Below the pieces are notes generated by a model that saw only the letters and a list, made by a program, of their open reading frames with translations, ran no database searches and had not been told where the DNA came from. Positions 1 to 8,520 of a DNA stretch of 40,598 bases are shown piece by piece. The DNA is from Myxococcales bacterium (lineage in GTDB: Bacteria > Myxococcota > UBA796 > SXON01): assembly GCA_009692585.1 (NCBI GenBank), contig SHYX01000041.1, positions 1 through 40,598 of the forward strand. The letters run 5' to 3'. Made by a program: the position numbers and the translations under genes. Each line of letters starts with the position of its first letter. Within the stretch, counting starts at the first letter, position 1.

Positions 1-109
1 CGCCGGTGTCCTCGCGCCCACCTACGTCGACACGGACTGCTTCGACGACTGCGGCTGCTACGGGTACGAGGCGGAGCTCACCGTCACGCTGCAGGCAGCC
101 GACCGCTGA
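1..109 (+). CDS. C-terminal tail of a secreted Cys-rich protein (5' partial)
   Basis: The frame opening at base 2 reads 35 residues to a TGA at 107-109, so only the C-terminus is in the window. It holds a Cys cluster (DCFDDCGCYGYEAELTVTLQ), which suggests an extracytoplasmic disulfide-bearing or beta-rich domain. The start and the family cannot be determined. The reading is supported by third-position GC bias and by the hairpin directly after the stop. Function unknown; moderately sure that it is a real gene end. Confidence 0.45.
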   Translation, partial: AGVLAPTYVDTDCFDDCGCYGYEAELTVTLQAADR

Positions 110-114
110 GTGCT

Positions 115-144
115 GGGCTCTCAGCGCTCCGCGCCGCTCAGCCC
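115..144 (+). terminator. Hairpin just after the first stop codon
   Basis: GGGCT at 115-119 pairs with AGCCC at 140-144, and an inner GCGC/GCGC pair closes on a TCC loop. It starts 6 bases after the TGA. There is no T-tract, so it would be at best a non-canonical terminator; position is the main support. Confidence 0.2.
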
Positions 145-188
145 GGTCGTCCGGCATCTCCCCGCGCCCACGGCGCTCTGGCCCTCCG

Positions 189-211
189 CCGTCAGCCGTG
201 AGCCGTCAGCC
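189..211. repeat. Three tandem heptamers CCGTSAG
   Basis: CCGTCAG, CCGTGAG and CCGTCAG follow each other directly at 189-209, then CC. A small non-coding tandem repeat just upstream of the transposase remnant. Confidence 0.5.
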
Positions 212-284
212 CTCCGGCCTACTTCCCCCCAGGCTGTCCCTCCGACACGATCGTCTCGATCACGAATGCGCTGCCGGTAACGCG

Positions 285-640
285 GAACGACGCACAGACG
301 ACTGCGAGCGCCGGCTCGCCCGCCAGGGCCTTTCCGGCGACCCGGATGACGCCCAGCCCGACGATGGAACCGACGACGAGGACGTGCTCGGGCTGCTCCA
401 GCAGGCGTCGCTGTCGAACCGCGTGAGCTCGGAGGGTCGGAGGCCGGTCAAGAGGATCAAGTGCGTGCAGGTGCTTGGCGGCAAGGAGAGGCCGTTGCCG
501 CCCCGGTGTGCGAGCTACGACGGGTACAACCTGCACGCCACGTCCACTTTGCGGCGATGGATCGAGCCGCCCTGGAACGCCTGTGCCGGTACTTCTTGCG
601 ACCGCCGCTCGCGCTGTCGAGGATCGAGCGGTTGACCGGG
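285..640 (+). pseudogene. IS91-type (Y2) transposase fragment, C-terminal half, frameshifted
   Basis: Two reading frames joined near base 538 resemble the middle to C-terminal part of IS91-family rolling-circle transposases. The first frame reads RRLARQGLSGDPDD, then RCASYDGYNLHA. After a one-base shift the next frame reads HVHFAAMDRAALERLCRY and FLRPPLALSRIERL. The DGYNLHA...DRAALERLCRYxxRPPLA pattern is characteristic of the family before its C-terminal domain. Both ends of the protein are missing and no start is present. The match is from memory of the family, not a search, but the motif order and spacing are convincing. It is non-functional. A second, N-terminal-type fragment lies downstream at 1575-1745, in inverted order. 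Confidence 0.65.
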
Positions 641-643
641 GCG

Positions 644-672
644 TTGACCAACCAGCCGTTCAAATTTCCTAT
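644..672 (+). promoter_or_regulatory. Candidate sigma-70-like promoter
   Basis: TTGACC at 644-649 is followed 17 bases later by TCCTAT at 667-672, about 44 bases before the ATG at 716. The -35 box is good and the -10 box poor. A GGTGTAAA string at 690-697 is an alternative -10. Confidence 0.25.
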
Positions 673-715
673 CCTCCCTCCTCGTCGCTGGTGTAAACTC
701 ACTCCGGAGGTGGCT

Positions 716-1084
716 ATGGATCGATGGAAAGTGGCGGCCCTGGTGCTGGGCGGGATGGTGGGGGGGATGGTCTACGGATCGGCGTGTTCGCTGACCGCTG
801 CTGCCGGCGACGCGGACGCGTCGACGGGTGGCACAACCGGAACTCGGGCCGTATTGTACGTGGACGCTGAAGGCGGCGATTGCCCTGTCGGATTCACCGA
901 CGTTGGGCCTGGGCCCTACTACGAATCGCGGGCCGTGGTTTACCTCCACACGGCCGACTTCGAGGGGGCGATCCAGGAATGCCCGGCCGGGTTCGCCAAG
1001 TTTATCGGGCCCTACTACGTTAGCTCTATCACGTTTGCCTGCGTTGGAGACGGCCACCCGACGACTGCCTGCGTCGAGGACTGA
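716..1084 (+). CDS. Small exported protein with two CPxGF...GPYY repeats
   Basis: The 122-residue product begins with a basic/hydrophobic stretch (residues 4-22) ending at GSAC, so it is likely exported, either as a lipoprotein with a loose lipobox or cut by signal peptidase I. After a Gly/Thr/Asp linker the mature part contains two related units: DCPVGFTDVGPGPYY and ECPAGFAKFIGPYYV. This suggests a duplicated approximately 40-residue module with paired cysteines. The ATG at 716 is chosen because CGGAGG at 704-709 sits 6 bases upstream; the longer open frame runs into the transposase remnant. It is alone, with decayed DNA on both sides. No family recognised; the export and repeat calls are from sequence, function unknown. 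Confidence 0.7.
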   Translation: MDRWKVAALVLGGMVGGMVYGSACSLTAAAGDADASTGGTTGTRAVLYVDAEGGDCPVGFTDVGPGPYYESRAVVYLHTADFEGAIQECPAGFAKFIGPYYVSSITFACVGDGHPTTACVED

Positions 1085-1095
1085 CTAGTCTCGCC

Positions 1096-1111
1096 GGCGC
1101 TGGCAAGCGCC
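1096..1111 (+). terminator. Short hairpin after the small exported protein
   Basis: GGCGCT (1096-1101) and AGCGCC (1106-1111) form a perfect 6-bp stem with a GGCA loop, 11 bases after the stop codon at 1084. There is no T-run, so terminator activity is only a possibility. Confidence 0.2.
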
Positions 1112-1574
1112 CAGCCTCCCGGCGCGCGGATCTGTCTACATTCTTGCGTGCGAGGGACACAGAGCTGCAGCTTTGCGCAGTGCGCCCGTTTCCGTGTGCG
1201 CGCGTGCATTTACGTGCATCAATGTCGCGATACCACTCCGCATGTCCTGCGGATCGAGGCGCCGTCACCGCCCACCCCCGCGCTTCGCAGCGGATGGTAG
1301 GATTCCCGCGTTCGGGGTGCCAGATGCGCTGTGCGCTGGCGGCGCGACCCGAAGCGGGTGTGCGCTGGCCGGGTGTGCCTGCGTCCATGCCGTTCGTTTT
1401 TCCTGTCCTCCGCGACCCTGCGTCGAATAATGACGGTTGTACGGTCGCGGACCTGGCTCGCGATGGCTGGTGGTGCGGACCTCGCCGGCGTAATCGACGA
1501 TGCCAGCCCGGCTGGCGCGCCTCGAAGGCCTCGAGGCCCACGCCCGGAGCGCCGAGCACCGGCTCCGCGGGCCC
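1112..1574. other. Stretch without recognisable gene
   Basis: No frame here shows a ribosome site plus a recognisable protein. The overlapping frames are rich in Arg, Pro and Ala, as expected from random GC-rich DNA. It lies between the small exported protein and the second transposase fragment and is probably decayed insertion-related DNA. Confidence 0.4.
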
Positions 1575-1745
1575 GTCGGCGGCTGTGGGTGTTGACGGTG
1601 CCCTGGTCGCGGCGCTGGCTGCTGGCCCGACGCCAGGACCTCGCCGAGGGTGTGCTGCAGGTGGCTCTGCGCTGCATCGCGCGGTTCTACCGCCGGGAGA
1701 GCAATCGCGCCGACGGGCAGACCGGCTCGGTGACCGTTCTGGTCG
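1575..1745 (+). pseudogene. IS91-type transposase fragment, N-terminal part
   Basis: One frame reads LWVLTVPWSRRWLLARR, then LAEGVLQVALRCIARFYRR and GQTGSVTV. This is the conserved block that follows the zinc-binding N-terminus of IS91-family transposases (WVLxxPxxxRWLLA...GxVTxxQ). The homologous reading stops after about 55 residues, and the expected NLHxH catalytic region does not follow. There is no start. It lies downstream of the C-terminal-type fragment at 285-640 on the same strand, so the two are either remnants of different copies or a rearranged one. Non-functional. Confidence 0.6.
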
Positions 1746-2086
1746 GTGACGCCCCAGCGGCCGACGACGACGCGGCGCCCGGTGCGGGTGGCGGCGGGAC
1801 CGGGCCAGCGCCGTACAGATCGAAGGGCGGGCGACGGCCGGCTCGGCCGGACTCGGAAAGTTCCGGGATCGGCGTCTCTGGTGTAAATTGTACCCGCCAT
1901 CCAGGCTCGCGCCGCGACGCGGCAGCGATTGAGCGAAGGGCCGCCGCCCGCAGCGAAAGCGCGGCGCCCGCAGGGCGGCCGCCGGGCTACACTCCCCCAT
2001 GGCCAAAGCCCTTCCGACCCCCACCCATCGTCACCCGCCCACCAAGTAGCGGCGCCTAGGATAAGCCCGCCGCCCCAGGGTGGTGG

Positions 2087-5000
2087 TTGCGGATCCGCAA
2101 GCTCGAACTGCAGGGCTTCAAGTCCTTCGCGGACCGGGCCACGTTGCACTTCGGGCCAGGAATTTCCTGTGTCGTCGGGCCGAACGGCTGCGGCAAGAGC
2201 AACATCATGGACGCGGTGCGGTGGTGCATCGGCGAGCAGTCGGCGCGGTCCCTTCGGGGTGAGTCGATGAGCGACATCATCTTTGCGGGGAGCGCCGCCC
2301 GGAAGGGGCTGGGATTCGCCGAGGTGGGCCTGACCTTCGTCGCGGGTGACGAGCCCTTCCCCGGCATCTGGCAGCGCTTTCCCGAGCTGGAGGTCAGCCG
2401 CCGGCTGTTTCGGGACGGCGCCAGCGAGTACCGCGTCAACGAAGAGAAGGTCCGCCTGCGCGACATCGCCGACCTGTTTCTGGACACCGGCGTCGGCAAT
2501 CGGCTGTACTCGTTCATCGAGCAGGGCCGCATCGGCCAGATCGTGCACGCCCGGCCGCAGGAGCGGCGCAGCCTAATCGAAGAGGCGGCGGGCATCAGCC
2601 GGTACAAGGCGCGGCGCGAGGAGTCCTTGGAGAAGCTGGGCCACACCCGGGAGGCGCTGGACAAGGTCGCCGACCTGCACGACGATCTGGGTCGCCAGCT
2701 CAAGGCGGCGGAGAGGCAGGTCCAACGCGCGCTTCGGGCGCAGCACCTCCGGGCGCGATGGCGGCAGGAAGGGCTGCTGGTCGGCCTGGCGCGGTTCGGT
2801 GGGCTCGCGGCCGACCGCAAGGTGCTCGGCGAGCGGCTCCGCGCCGCCAACGCCGAGCTGGAGGAGGCCGGTCGCGCGGTGGCTCGGCACGAGCAGGACC
2901 TCGATCGGCGGCGCGCGCTTCACGAAGTGGCCGAAGCCGAGGCCGGGCGGGTGCGGGACCGACTCAACGAGGTGGAAGCGCAGCGCCGGGTCGAAGACAG
3001 CGCCCAGCAGTTCCAGGAGCGGGAGCACGTCAAGGAGACCAGCCGGCTGGCCCAACTCGAGCGCGACCAGGAGGACCAGCGCCGCGAGCGCGACCACGCC
3101 GCCGCCGAGGCCGCCGCCGCGGGCGCCGCGGTCACCGCCGCCGAAAGCGAGCTGGCGCGCGTCCGGAGCGAGGCGGATGGCGCCCAGCAGGAGCTGCAGC
3201 AGCGGCACGTCGAGGCGTCCGGCGTCCGCGAACGCCTGGATCGGGCGCGCCGGGCCGCACACACCGCGCTGGAGGGGGCGGTGCGCACGCGTGGCCAGCA
3301 GGCGGGGCTCCAGGCGCGCCGGCAGGAGCTCGATGGGCGCACCGAGCGGCACCGACGCGCGGTCGGCGAGTTGGGGCCGTCGCGGGCGGCCGAAGAGCTC
3401 GTCCGGCTCCGGGCCACCGCCGCCGAGGCCGATCGGCGCGTGATCGCGGCGCGCCATGTCGTCGACGCGGCGGTCGTCGACGGCCGGGCGCGTGTCGAAG
3501 CCGGGCGCGCCGAAGCCGGCGCGCTGGCGATGTTCCGCAGCATGGCGGTGGCCGCCGAGCGCGCCGCCGAGGTCGGCCTGACCGAGACCACCCGCCGGCG
3601 CGCGGCGCTCGGGGCCCGGTGGGACGCGCTCGCGGGGATGGAGGCGGCGCACGCGGACCTCCCCGACGGGGTCAAGGCGGCCCTGACGATGCCGGGCGTG
3701 CTGGGCCTGCTGGGCGAGCGCCTGTCGATGTCGGAGGCGCTGGAGGGCCCCACGTCGCGGGCGCTGGATGGCGCGTTGGACGCCGTGCTCGTCCCGGACG
3801 CGGCCACGGCGATGATGGTCGCCGAGGCGGCTGGCGCGTCGCGGCTGCGGGTCCTGGCGCTGGATCGTGTCCCCGCAGGGCGCGCTGCCGACGGCGCGTT
3901 GACCGGGCTCGCCGCGGTGCTGGCCCGGGACGACGACACCCGCGCCGCGCTGGCGGCACTGCTGCCGGATGCCGAAGTGGTCGCCGATCTGGCGGCGGCG
4001 TACGCGCGGTGGGTGCCGGGGCGCACGCTGGTCACGCGCGGGGGCGCCGTGCTCCGAGCCGACGGGCTCCTGGTGCTCGGTGCGGAGTCGGGCGCCGCGC
4101 TGGCGTCGGTGCGCCGTCGTCGTGAGATGGATGAGGTAGCCACCCGACAGGAGCAGGTTCCGGTCGCGGCGGCGGAGGCGGCGCTCGCCGCGGCGACGGC
4201 CGAGCTTCGCGGGGCGGAGGCGACCATCCTGACCCACCAGGCGGCCCTGGAGGCGTTGGCGCGTAGCGAGGCGGAGGCGCTCGAAGCGTCGCGTGCGGAG
4301 GCGCGGCGGTTGGACCAACTCGCCGGAGAGCTGCGCCACCGCGTCCGTGAGGTCGAAGCCGAGGCGCTGCGACAGGCGCGGGCGGCCGAGACGTTGGTCC
4401 AGGAGGCGGCCGCGCTCGCGACGCTCGAGGCCGCGCTGGCCGTCGACCGGGTGCGGCTCGACGCCGAGCGGGCCGTGGCGGAGGGCATCCAGGGTGACGC
4501 CGAAGCCGCGCTTCGCGCCGAGCAGGTAGAGCTGGAGCGGGTGGAGCCGCTGCTGGCGGCGGCGAGCGAACGCGCCCAGACGCTGCGACTGTCGGCGGCC
4601 TCGTTGCAGTCGACGGCGCTCCAGCAGGCCCAGCTCGCGCTGGCGGCCCGCGCGCGGACCGAGCGCGCCCAGCGGCGGGTGGAGCAGATCGCCCAGGAGC
4701 GCACCGACACCGAAGCGCGCCTGCTGCAACTCGCGCTGGACCAGGATGCGACGCGGGCCACCGTGGGGCGCCTCGGCGAAGAAGAGGGCGCCATCGCCAC
4801 CGAACTGGAGCGGGTGCGCCTGGCTGCCGGCGAGGCGAAGGAGACCGTCCGTATCGAGGATCTCGCCACCCGCGCCTCACGCGAGCGCCGCGATGGCTCT
4901 CGCGACCGACAGGTGGCCGCCGAGTTGGCCTGGCAGCAGGTCAAGCACGCGGTCGAGACGCTGCTGAAGGCCACCGAGGAGCAGAACGGGTTGTCCTTGC

Positions 5001-5794
5001 CCTCGCTGCTCGATCGCATCGATCGCGACGGCGCGCTCCTGGTGCCCGGCTGGGAGCCGACCGCAGCCGAACTCGACCTCGGCGCCGAACTCGTCCCCAC
5101 CCTCCGGCTCGACAACCGGGCCCTGGACCTTGACGAGGAGCAGCTCCGGGAGCGCCACCTGGCCGCCGAAGCCCGGCGCGAGGCCCTGTTCAAGCTCGGC
5201 GAGACCAACCCCGACTCGATCCCCGAGTACCACGCGGTGCGGACGGTCTTCGACGACATCGATCGCCAGCGCGCCGACCTCCAGACCGCGCTGGAGGTGA
5301 TCGAGTCCGCCATCGCGCGCATCAACCAGACCTGTCGCGAGCGTTTTCGTGAGACCTACGAGGCGGTCACCGAGCACTTCGCGGCGCTGTACCCCCGCCT
5401 CGTCGGGGGCGGCTCGGCCCGACTGGAGCTCACCGATGCCGAGGACCTGCTCAACTGCGGGGTGGAGATGTTGGTGCAGCCGCCCGGAAAGAAGGTCCAG
5501 GTCCTGTCGCTCTTGAGCGGCGGTGAAAAGGCGATGGCCGCCATCGGGCTCATCTTCGCGCTCTTCCGGGTGAAGCCGTCGCCGTTCTGCCTGCTCGACG
5601 AGGTCGACGCCCCCCTCGACGAAGGCAACGGCGCTCGCTTCAACGAGATGCTCCGCGAGATGGCCAGCGCCTCGCAGTTCATCGTCATCACCCACAACAA
5701 GAAGACGATGGAGTGCGCCGACGTGCTCTACGGCGTCACGATGCCGGAGCCGGGGCAGAGCCGACTGGTGAGCGTGCGGCTGGAGGGAGGGTGA
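2087..5794 (+). CDS. smc: Chromosome segregation ATPase SMC
   Basis: The 1235-residue protein is a full bacterial SMC, the core of the condensin that organises and segregates the nucleoid with ScpA and ScpB. The N-terminal ATPase half opens with KLELQGFKSFAD and carries Walker A GPNGCGKSN at residues 31-39. Long Ala/Arg/Glu coiled coils follow. The hinge is near residues 520-675, and the second coil leads to the C-terminal head with signature LLSGGEKAMAA (about 1142-1152) and Walker B PFCLLDEVDAPLDE (about 1166-1179). The start is TTG at 2087: no in-frame ATG or GTG lies closely upstream, and the family normally begins a few residues before KLELQGFKSF. The ribosome site is weak. The stop lies 43 bases before ftsY, a neighbour pairing also known from Bacillus. 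No scpA or scpB is in the window. Confidence 0.97.
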   Translation: MRIRKLELQGFKSFADRATLHFGPGISCVVGPNGCGKSNIMDAVRWCIGEQSARSLRGESMSDIIFAGSAARKGLGFAEVGLTFVAGDEPFPGIWQRFPELEVSRRLFRDGASEYRVNEEKVRLRDIADLFLDTGVGNRLYSFIEQGRIGQIVHARPQERRSLIEEAAGISRYKARREESLEKLGHTREALDKVADLHDDLGRQLKAAERQVQRALRAQHLRARWRQEGLLVGLARFGGLAADRKVLGERLRAANAELEEAGRAVARHEQDLDRRRALHEVAEAEAGRVRDRLNEVEAQRRVEDSAQQFQEREHVKETSRLAQLERDQEDQRRERDHAAAEAAAAGAAVTAAESELARVRSEADGAQQELQQRHVEASGVRERLDRARRAAHTALEGAVRTRGQQAGLQARRQELDGRTERHRRAVGELGPSRAAEELVRLRATAAEADRRVIAARHVVDAAVVDGRARVEAGRAEAGALAMFRSMAVAAERAAEVGLTETTRRRAALGARWDALAGMEAAHADLPDGVKAALTMPGVLGLLGERLSMSEALEGPTSRALDGALDAVLVPDAATAMMVAEAAGASRLRVLALDRVPAGRAADGALTGLAAVLARDDDTRAALAALLPDAEVVADLAAAYARWVPGRTLVTRGGAVLRADGLLVLGAESGAALASVRRRREMDEVATRQEQVPVAAAEAALAAATAELRGAEATILTHQAALEALARSEAEALEASRAEARRLDQLAGELRHRVREVEAEALRQARAAETLVQEAAALATLEAALAVDRVRLDAERAVAEGIQGDAEAALRAEQVELERVEPLLAAASERAQTLRLSAASLQSTALQQAQLALAARARTERAQRRVEQIAQERTDTEARLLQLALDQDATRATVGRLGEEEGAIATELERVRLAAGEAKETVRIEDLATRASRERRDGSRDRQVAAELAWQQVKHAVETLLKATEEQNGLSLPSLLDRIDRDGALLVPGWEPTAAELDLGAELVPTLRLDNRALDLDEEQLRERHLAAEARREALFKLGETNPDSIPEYHAVRTVFDDIDRQRADLQTALEVIESAIARINQTCRERFRETYEAVTEHFAALYPRLVGGGSARLELTDAEDLLNCGVEMLVQPPGKKVQVLSLLSGGEKAMAAIGLIFALFRVKPSPFCLLDEVDAPLDEGNGARFNEMLREMASASQFIVITHNKKTMECADVLYGVTMPEPGQSRLVSVRLEGG

Positions 5795-5852
5795 GCATCG
5801 CGGTGGCGCCGCGTGATAGGTCCTTGCCGGAGGTTGGATGAGCATCGCGGTG
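5792..5852 (+). repeat. 14-bp direct repeat bridging the smc stop and ftsY start
   Basis: TGAGCATCGCGGTG occurs at 5792-5805, covering the smc stop, and again at 5839-5852, covering the ftsY start, with a 47-base offset. It may reflect a small duplication that separated two formerly overlapping genes. Confidence 0.6.
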
Positions 5853-6854
5853 TGGTTGGCGATCTTGGTCGGCGTATTCGTGGCGCTCTACCTTGGTTAT
5901 CGCAAGGCCATGGCGCCACCGCGGCTCCCAGGGCCGCTGGACATGGTCGTCCGGCCCACCCCGTCCGCCTCCCCAGCGTCGGCGCCGGCTGCCCCCAATG
6001 CGCTGCTGGCGGCGCTTTCCCGCACCCGCGAGCTCTTCGCCGGTCTCTTTGATCGCGGCCGCGATGAGCGCGAGGCCCTCGAAGCCCTGGAGGAGGCGCT
6101 CCTGCGCGCCGATGTCGGGGCCCGGACGGCGGCCGCCCTGATCGAGGCCGTCAAGGGTCAGCCCGACCTCAAGGTGGCGCTGCGCACGGCGATGCGAGCC
6201 CGCCTGGACCGGGTGGCGACGCCGCTGCACACCGGACCGGCCCCCCAGGTGATCCTGGTGGTCGGCGTCAACGGCAGTGGCAAGACCACCACCATCGGCA
6301 AGCTCGCGGGGCGCTACGTTTCGTCGGGAAAGACCGTGATCCTGGGCGCGGGAGACACCTTCCGGGCGGGCGCGATCGAGCAGCTCCAGGTCTGGGGACA
6401 GCGCGCCGGGGTCGAGGTGATCGCGGCCGCCGAAGGCACGGACCCGGCGGCGGTCGCCCACCAGGCCGCGGAGGCGGCGAAGGCGCGCGGCGTGGACGTC
6501 ATGATCTGCGACACCGCGGGCCGGCTGCAGGCCCAGAAGGTGCTCATGGACGAGCTCGCGAAGGTCCGTCGGGTGCTGGGGAAGATCATCCCCGGCGCTC
6601 CCCACGAGGTCCTCCTCGTGCTGGACGCGACGATGGGGCAGAACGCGCTTTCGCAGGCGCGGATCTTCAAGGACGTCGCCGGCGTCACCGGGGTGGTCCT
6701 CACCAAGCTCGACGGGACGGCGAAGGGCGGGGTGGTCATCGCCATCGCCGAGGAGTTCGACCTCCCGGTCAAGCTCGTCGGCATCGGCGAGAAGCTCGAT
6801 GACCTCCGCGACTTCGATGCCGCCGCGTTCGTGGACGCCCTGCTGCCCGTGTAG
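5838..6854 (+). CDS. ftsY: Signal recognition particle receptor FtsY
   Basis: The 338-residue SRP-family GTPase delivers SRP-ribosome complexes to the inner membrane translocon. Residues 4-21 form a transmembrane segment (VWLAILVGVFVALYLGY) followed by a short Pro/Ala linker, replacing the acidic A domain of the E. coli protein. The N domain covers about residues 50-125. The G domain shows G1 GVNGSGKTTT at 143-152, GDTFRAGAIEQL, G3 DTAGRLQ from 225, and G4 TKLDGTAKGG. The ATG at 5838 has GGAGG at 5829-5833. It follows smc by 43 bases on the same strand and is probably co-transcribed with it. All GTPase motifs are intact; a functional protein is nearly certain. Confidence 0.97.
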   Translation: MSIAVWLAILVGVFVALYLGYRKAMAPPRLPGPLDMVVRPTPSASPASAPAAPNALLAALSRTRELFAGLFDRGRDEREALEALEEALLRADVGARTAAALIEAVKGQPDLKVALRTAMRARLDRVATPLHTGPAPQVILVVGVNGSGKTTTIGKLAGRYVSSGKTVILGAGDTFRAGAIEQLQVWGQRAGVEVIAAAEGTDPAAVAHQAAEAAKARGVDVMICDTAGRLQAQKVLMDELAKVRRVLGKIIPGAPHEVLLVLDATMGQNALSQARIFKDVAGVTGVVLTKLDGTAKGGVVIAIAEEFDLPVKLVGIGEKLDDLRDFDAAAFVDALLPV

Positions 6855-7047
6855 GGGCTGGTCGATCGTCCGCAGCATCGTGTCGGTGATCGCGCCGCGG
6901 ACCGTCCCGGCGGCCTCCCCCCCACCGCGGCCAACCTGCCGTCCTCCGCGGGCTCGTGGCGCCAGGGCCGACGCGTGTGGCTATTCCCCCGGGCAGCGTT
7001 TCCCTGGAGCAGAAGGCAGCGCTGATCGCCGCCGCGCGGGCCACCGG

Positions 7048-7195
7048 GCAACTGAAGTCGATGTTCACGAGTACGAACGCCGAATTCGGTTGCACGCAGC
7101 AACCGAACTCGATGTTCAAGCGTATCAACATCGAGTTCGGTTGCGATTTCCAACCGAATTGCCTGTTCAAGCTGATCAACATCGAGTTCGGTTGG
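7048..7195. repeat. Three 51-bp tandem units, each an 18-bp-arm hairpin
   Basis: Units start at 7048, 7099 and 7150, an exact 51-base period. Each has an 18-base left arm, a 10-base loop and an 18-base right arm, followed by a 5-base spacer. In the middle unit the arms (7099-7116 and 7127-7144) are perfectly complementary; the outer two have 4 mismatches each. Because 51 is divisible by 3, one frame on each strand reads a 17-residue peptide repeat: QPNSMFKRINIEFGC on plus and QPNSMLIRLNIEFGC on minus. No coding gene around it can be supported on either strand. It could be a structural RNA or DNA element, a repetitive extragenic palindrome array, or part of a lost gene. Confidence 0.9.
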
Positions 7196-7755
7196 AGCGC
7201 CTTCGGGCGTGAGGAGCTCCCGCGGACTGCGGACGACGCTGTTCGTTTGTGTCGCGATATGACATCCACGCGGCCGGGGTCGTCGTCGCGGCGGCATGGG
7301 GAACCACTCGATCGTCAACGGCATCGTCGCGGCGATAGGGTCGATGCCCAAGGGTTGTACAGGGTGTCCGCCGTGGCGCTGCCGGTGAGGGCCGCGGCGC
7401 GGTGGGTGCGCGCCTTCAAGAGGGCTAATGAGCCAAGGGTCGAGCGTGCTGCCCCTGCTTGCCTTCACCGCCCGCCAAACCGGCCCCACCCTCGCCCGCG
7501 AAATCAGACCCACCCGCCGAAGCCGATTCCGCTCCAGCGGGGGCTGCGGCCCCGCGCGCTGAACCGTCGAAGGGGCAGGGGGATTGGGCTTTGGAGGCCG
7601 TCCGCGTCGCCATCGGCTTCGCTGACAGGGGGTTTGCCCTTGCGGGCTGAAGAGATCAGCCGGTTGGGCTCCGGAGCGTGGTGCCCTCGATCCGATCGCG
7701 GCGGGGCGGCGGGCCGATCACGCGACGCTCGATGCGGGCTGTGGAGCTCTTCGCG
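7196..7755. other. Stretch without recognisable gene
   Basis: About 560 bases between the hairpin array and the next coding region. Frames are open in places but Pro/Ala/Arg-rich, with no ribosome site or family match. GCGGCATGGGGAACC near 7292-7306 is shared with the dispersed repeat copy ending at 25004. Confidence 0.4.
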
Positions 7756-8385
7756 TCATCCTGCGTCGCACCAAAGGCCGTTCAGGCTCACGTTGCCCAA
7801 AGATACGGCCCAGTTTTGAGCCCCGGACGCCGGATCGAACGCCACGATCTGTACCTCCTCCTGGTGGTCGCCTGCATCCCCGCACCCGTCGTCCAGCAAC
7901 AGGAGCTCGCCGCTGACGGCGCTCATTCCCCAGATCCAGGTGTCCCAACCGTCGAGGAGGATGGAGCCCGTGGGCGCGCCCGTGGTCGCGGAGTAGGTGA
8001 AGACCTCGCTGGCGGAGTGTGCCGCACCGAAGAGCGTCGAGCCGTCAGAGGTGAGACGCGCAATAGCGACTACCAACTCCGCTTCGTTGAAGGCATCGTC
8101 CTCAAGAGCGTCGCCCCACGCGGCGTAGGAGGCGAACCCGCCCCTCGTCACGATGTTGAAGTCACCGGAGCCGCTGGTCGCAACCGACTCGCAATTGAGC
8201 GGGCTCGTCTCGGCGGAGTCATCGGTCAGGTCGATCTGCACCAGCCCCGTCTCGACCTGAACTAGCGTCTCCACTGTGCCGATGTCGAGGTCCACGAGCA
8301 CGACGTCAGCGGTCCCATTACCGTTGGTCTGTATGGAGGTGGAGTCCAGTGAGGTGCGGAAGCGTTCACACCGATCTGCGTCTTC
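7756..8385 (-). pseudogene. C-terminal fragment of a secreted propeller-like protein, 5' truncated
   Basis: The minus frame stays coding-like over 209 residues. It has repeated acidic and hydrophobic beta-strand patterns such as NGNGTADVVLVDLD, GSTLFGAAHSASEVFTYS and EVQIVAFDPASGAQNWAVSL, resembling blades of a PQQ- or WD-like beta-propeller. Coding character continues upstream of the only usable start, a GTG at 8301, up to an in-frame stop at 8386-8388. No signal peptide is present, so the 5' part seems to be lost. If translated from 8301 it would give 181 residues. It is divergent from the FAD oxidoreductase at 8521. The propeller assignment is an inference from pattern only. Confidence 0.5.
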
Positions 8386-8520
8386 TCATTCACGGCCTGC
8401 GCAGTCAATCCCGACGCAGGGTGCGGTTCTCGAAGCGCGCGGCGACGGTCGGGGCCGTGAAGGCCCGGTGAGTCCAGTCGCGGCCAGCGTTGCGCGAAAA
8501 AATGAGGTAACACTCCACCC

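Noticed and set aside
1880..1905. Minus-strand GGTACAATTTACACC as a promoter, and its GYNLH reading as a third transposase scrap
   Set aside because: No -35 at proper distance or gene downstream. The GYNLH match is a chance translation of a few bases.
2573..5325. Long minus-strand open frames (718 and 801 codons) antisense to smc
   Set aside because: They are Arg/Ser/Ala- or Leu/Arg-rich, have no motifs, and arise from the high GC of the real SMC frame.
7048..7195. CRISPR array or retron msr-msd for the triple repeat
   Set aside because: Spacers are only 5 bases, the repeats are palindromic over their whole length, and no cas or reverse-transcriptase gene is in the window.
6956..7819. 287-codon plus-strand frame through the hairpin array as a gene
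   Set aside because: Outside the repeat the sequence is Arg/Pro-rich with no family, and the minus frame looks equally good, so neither is supported.
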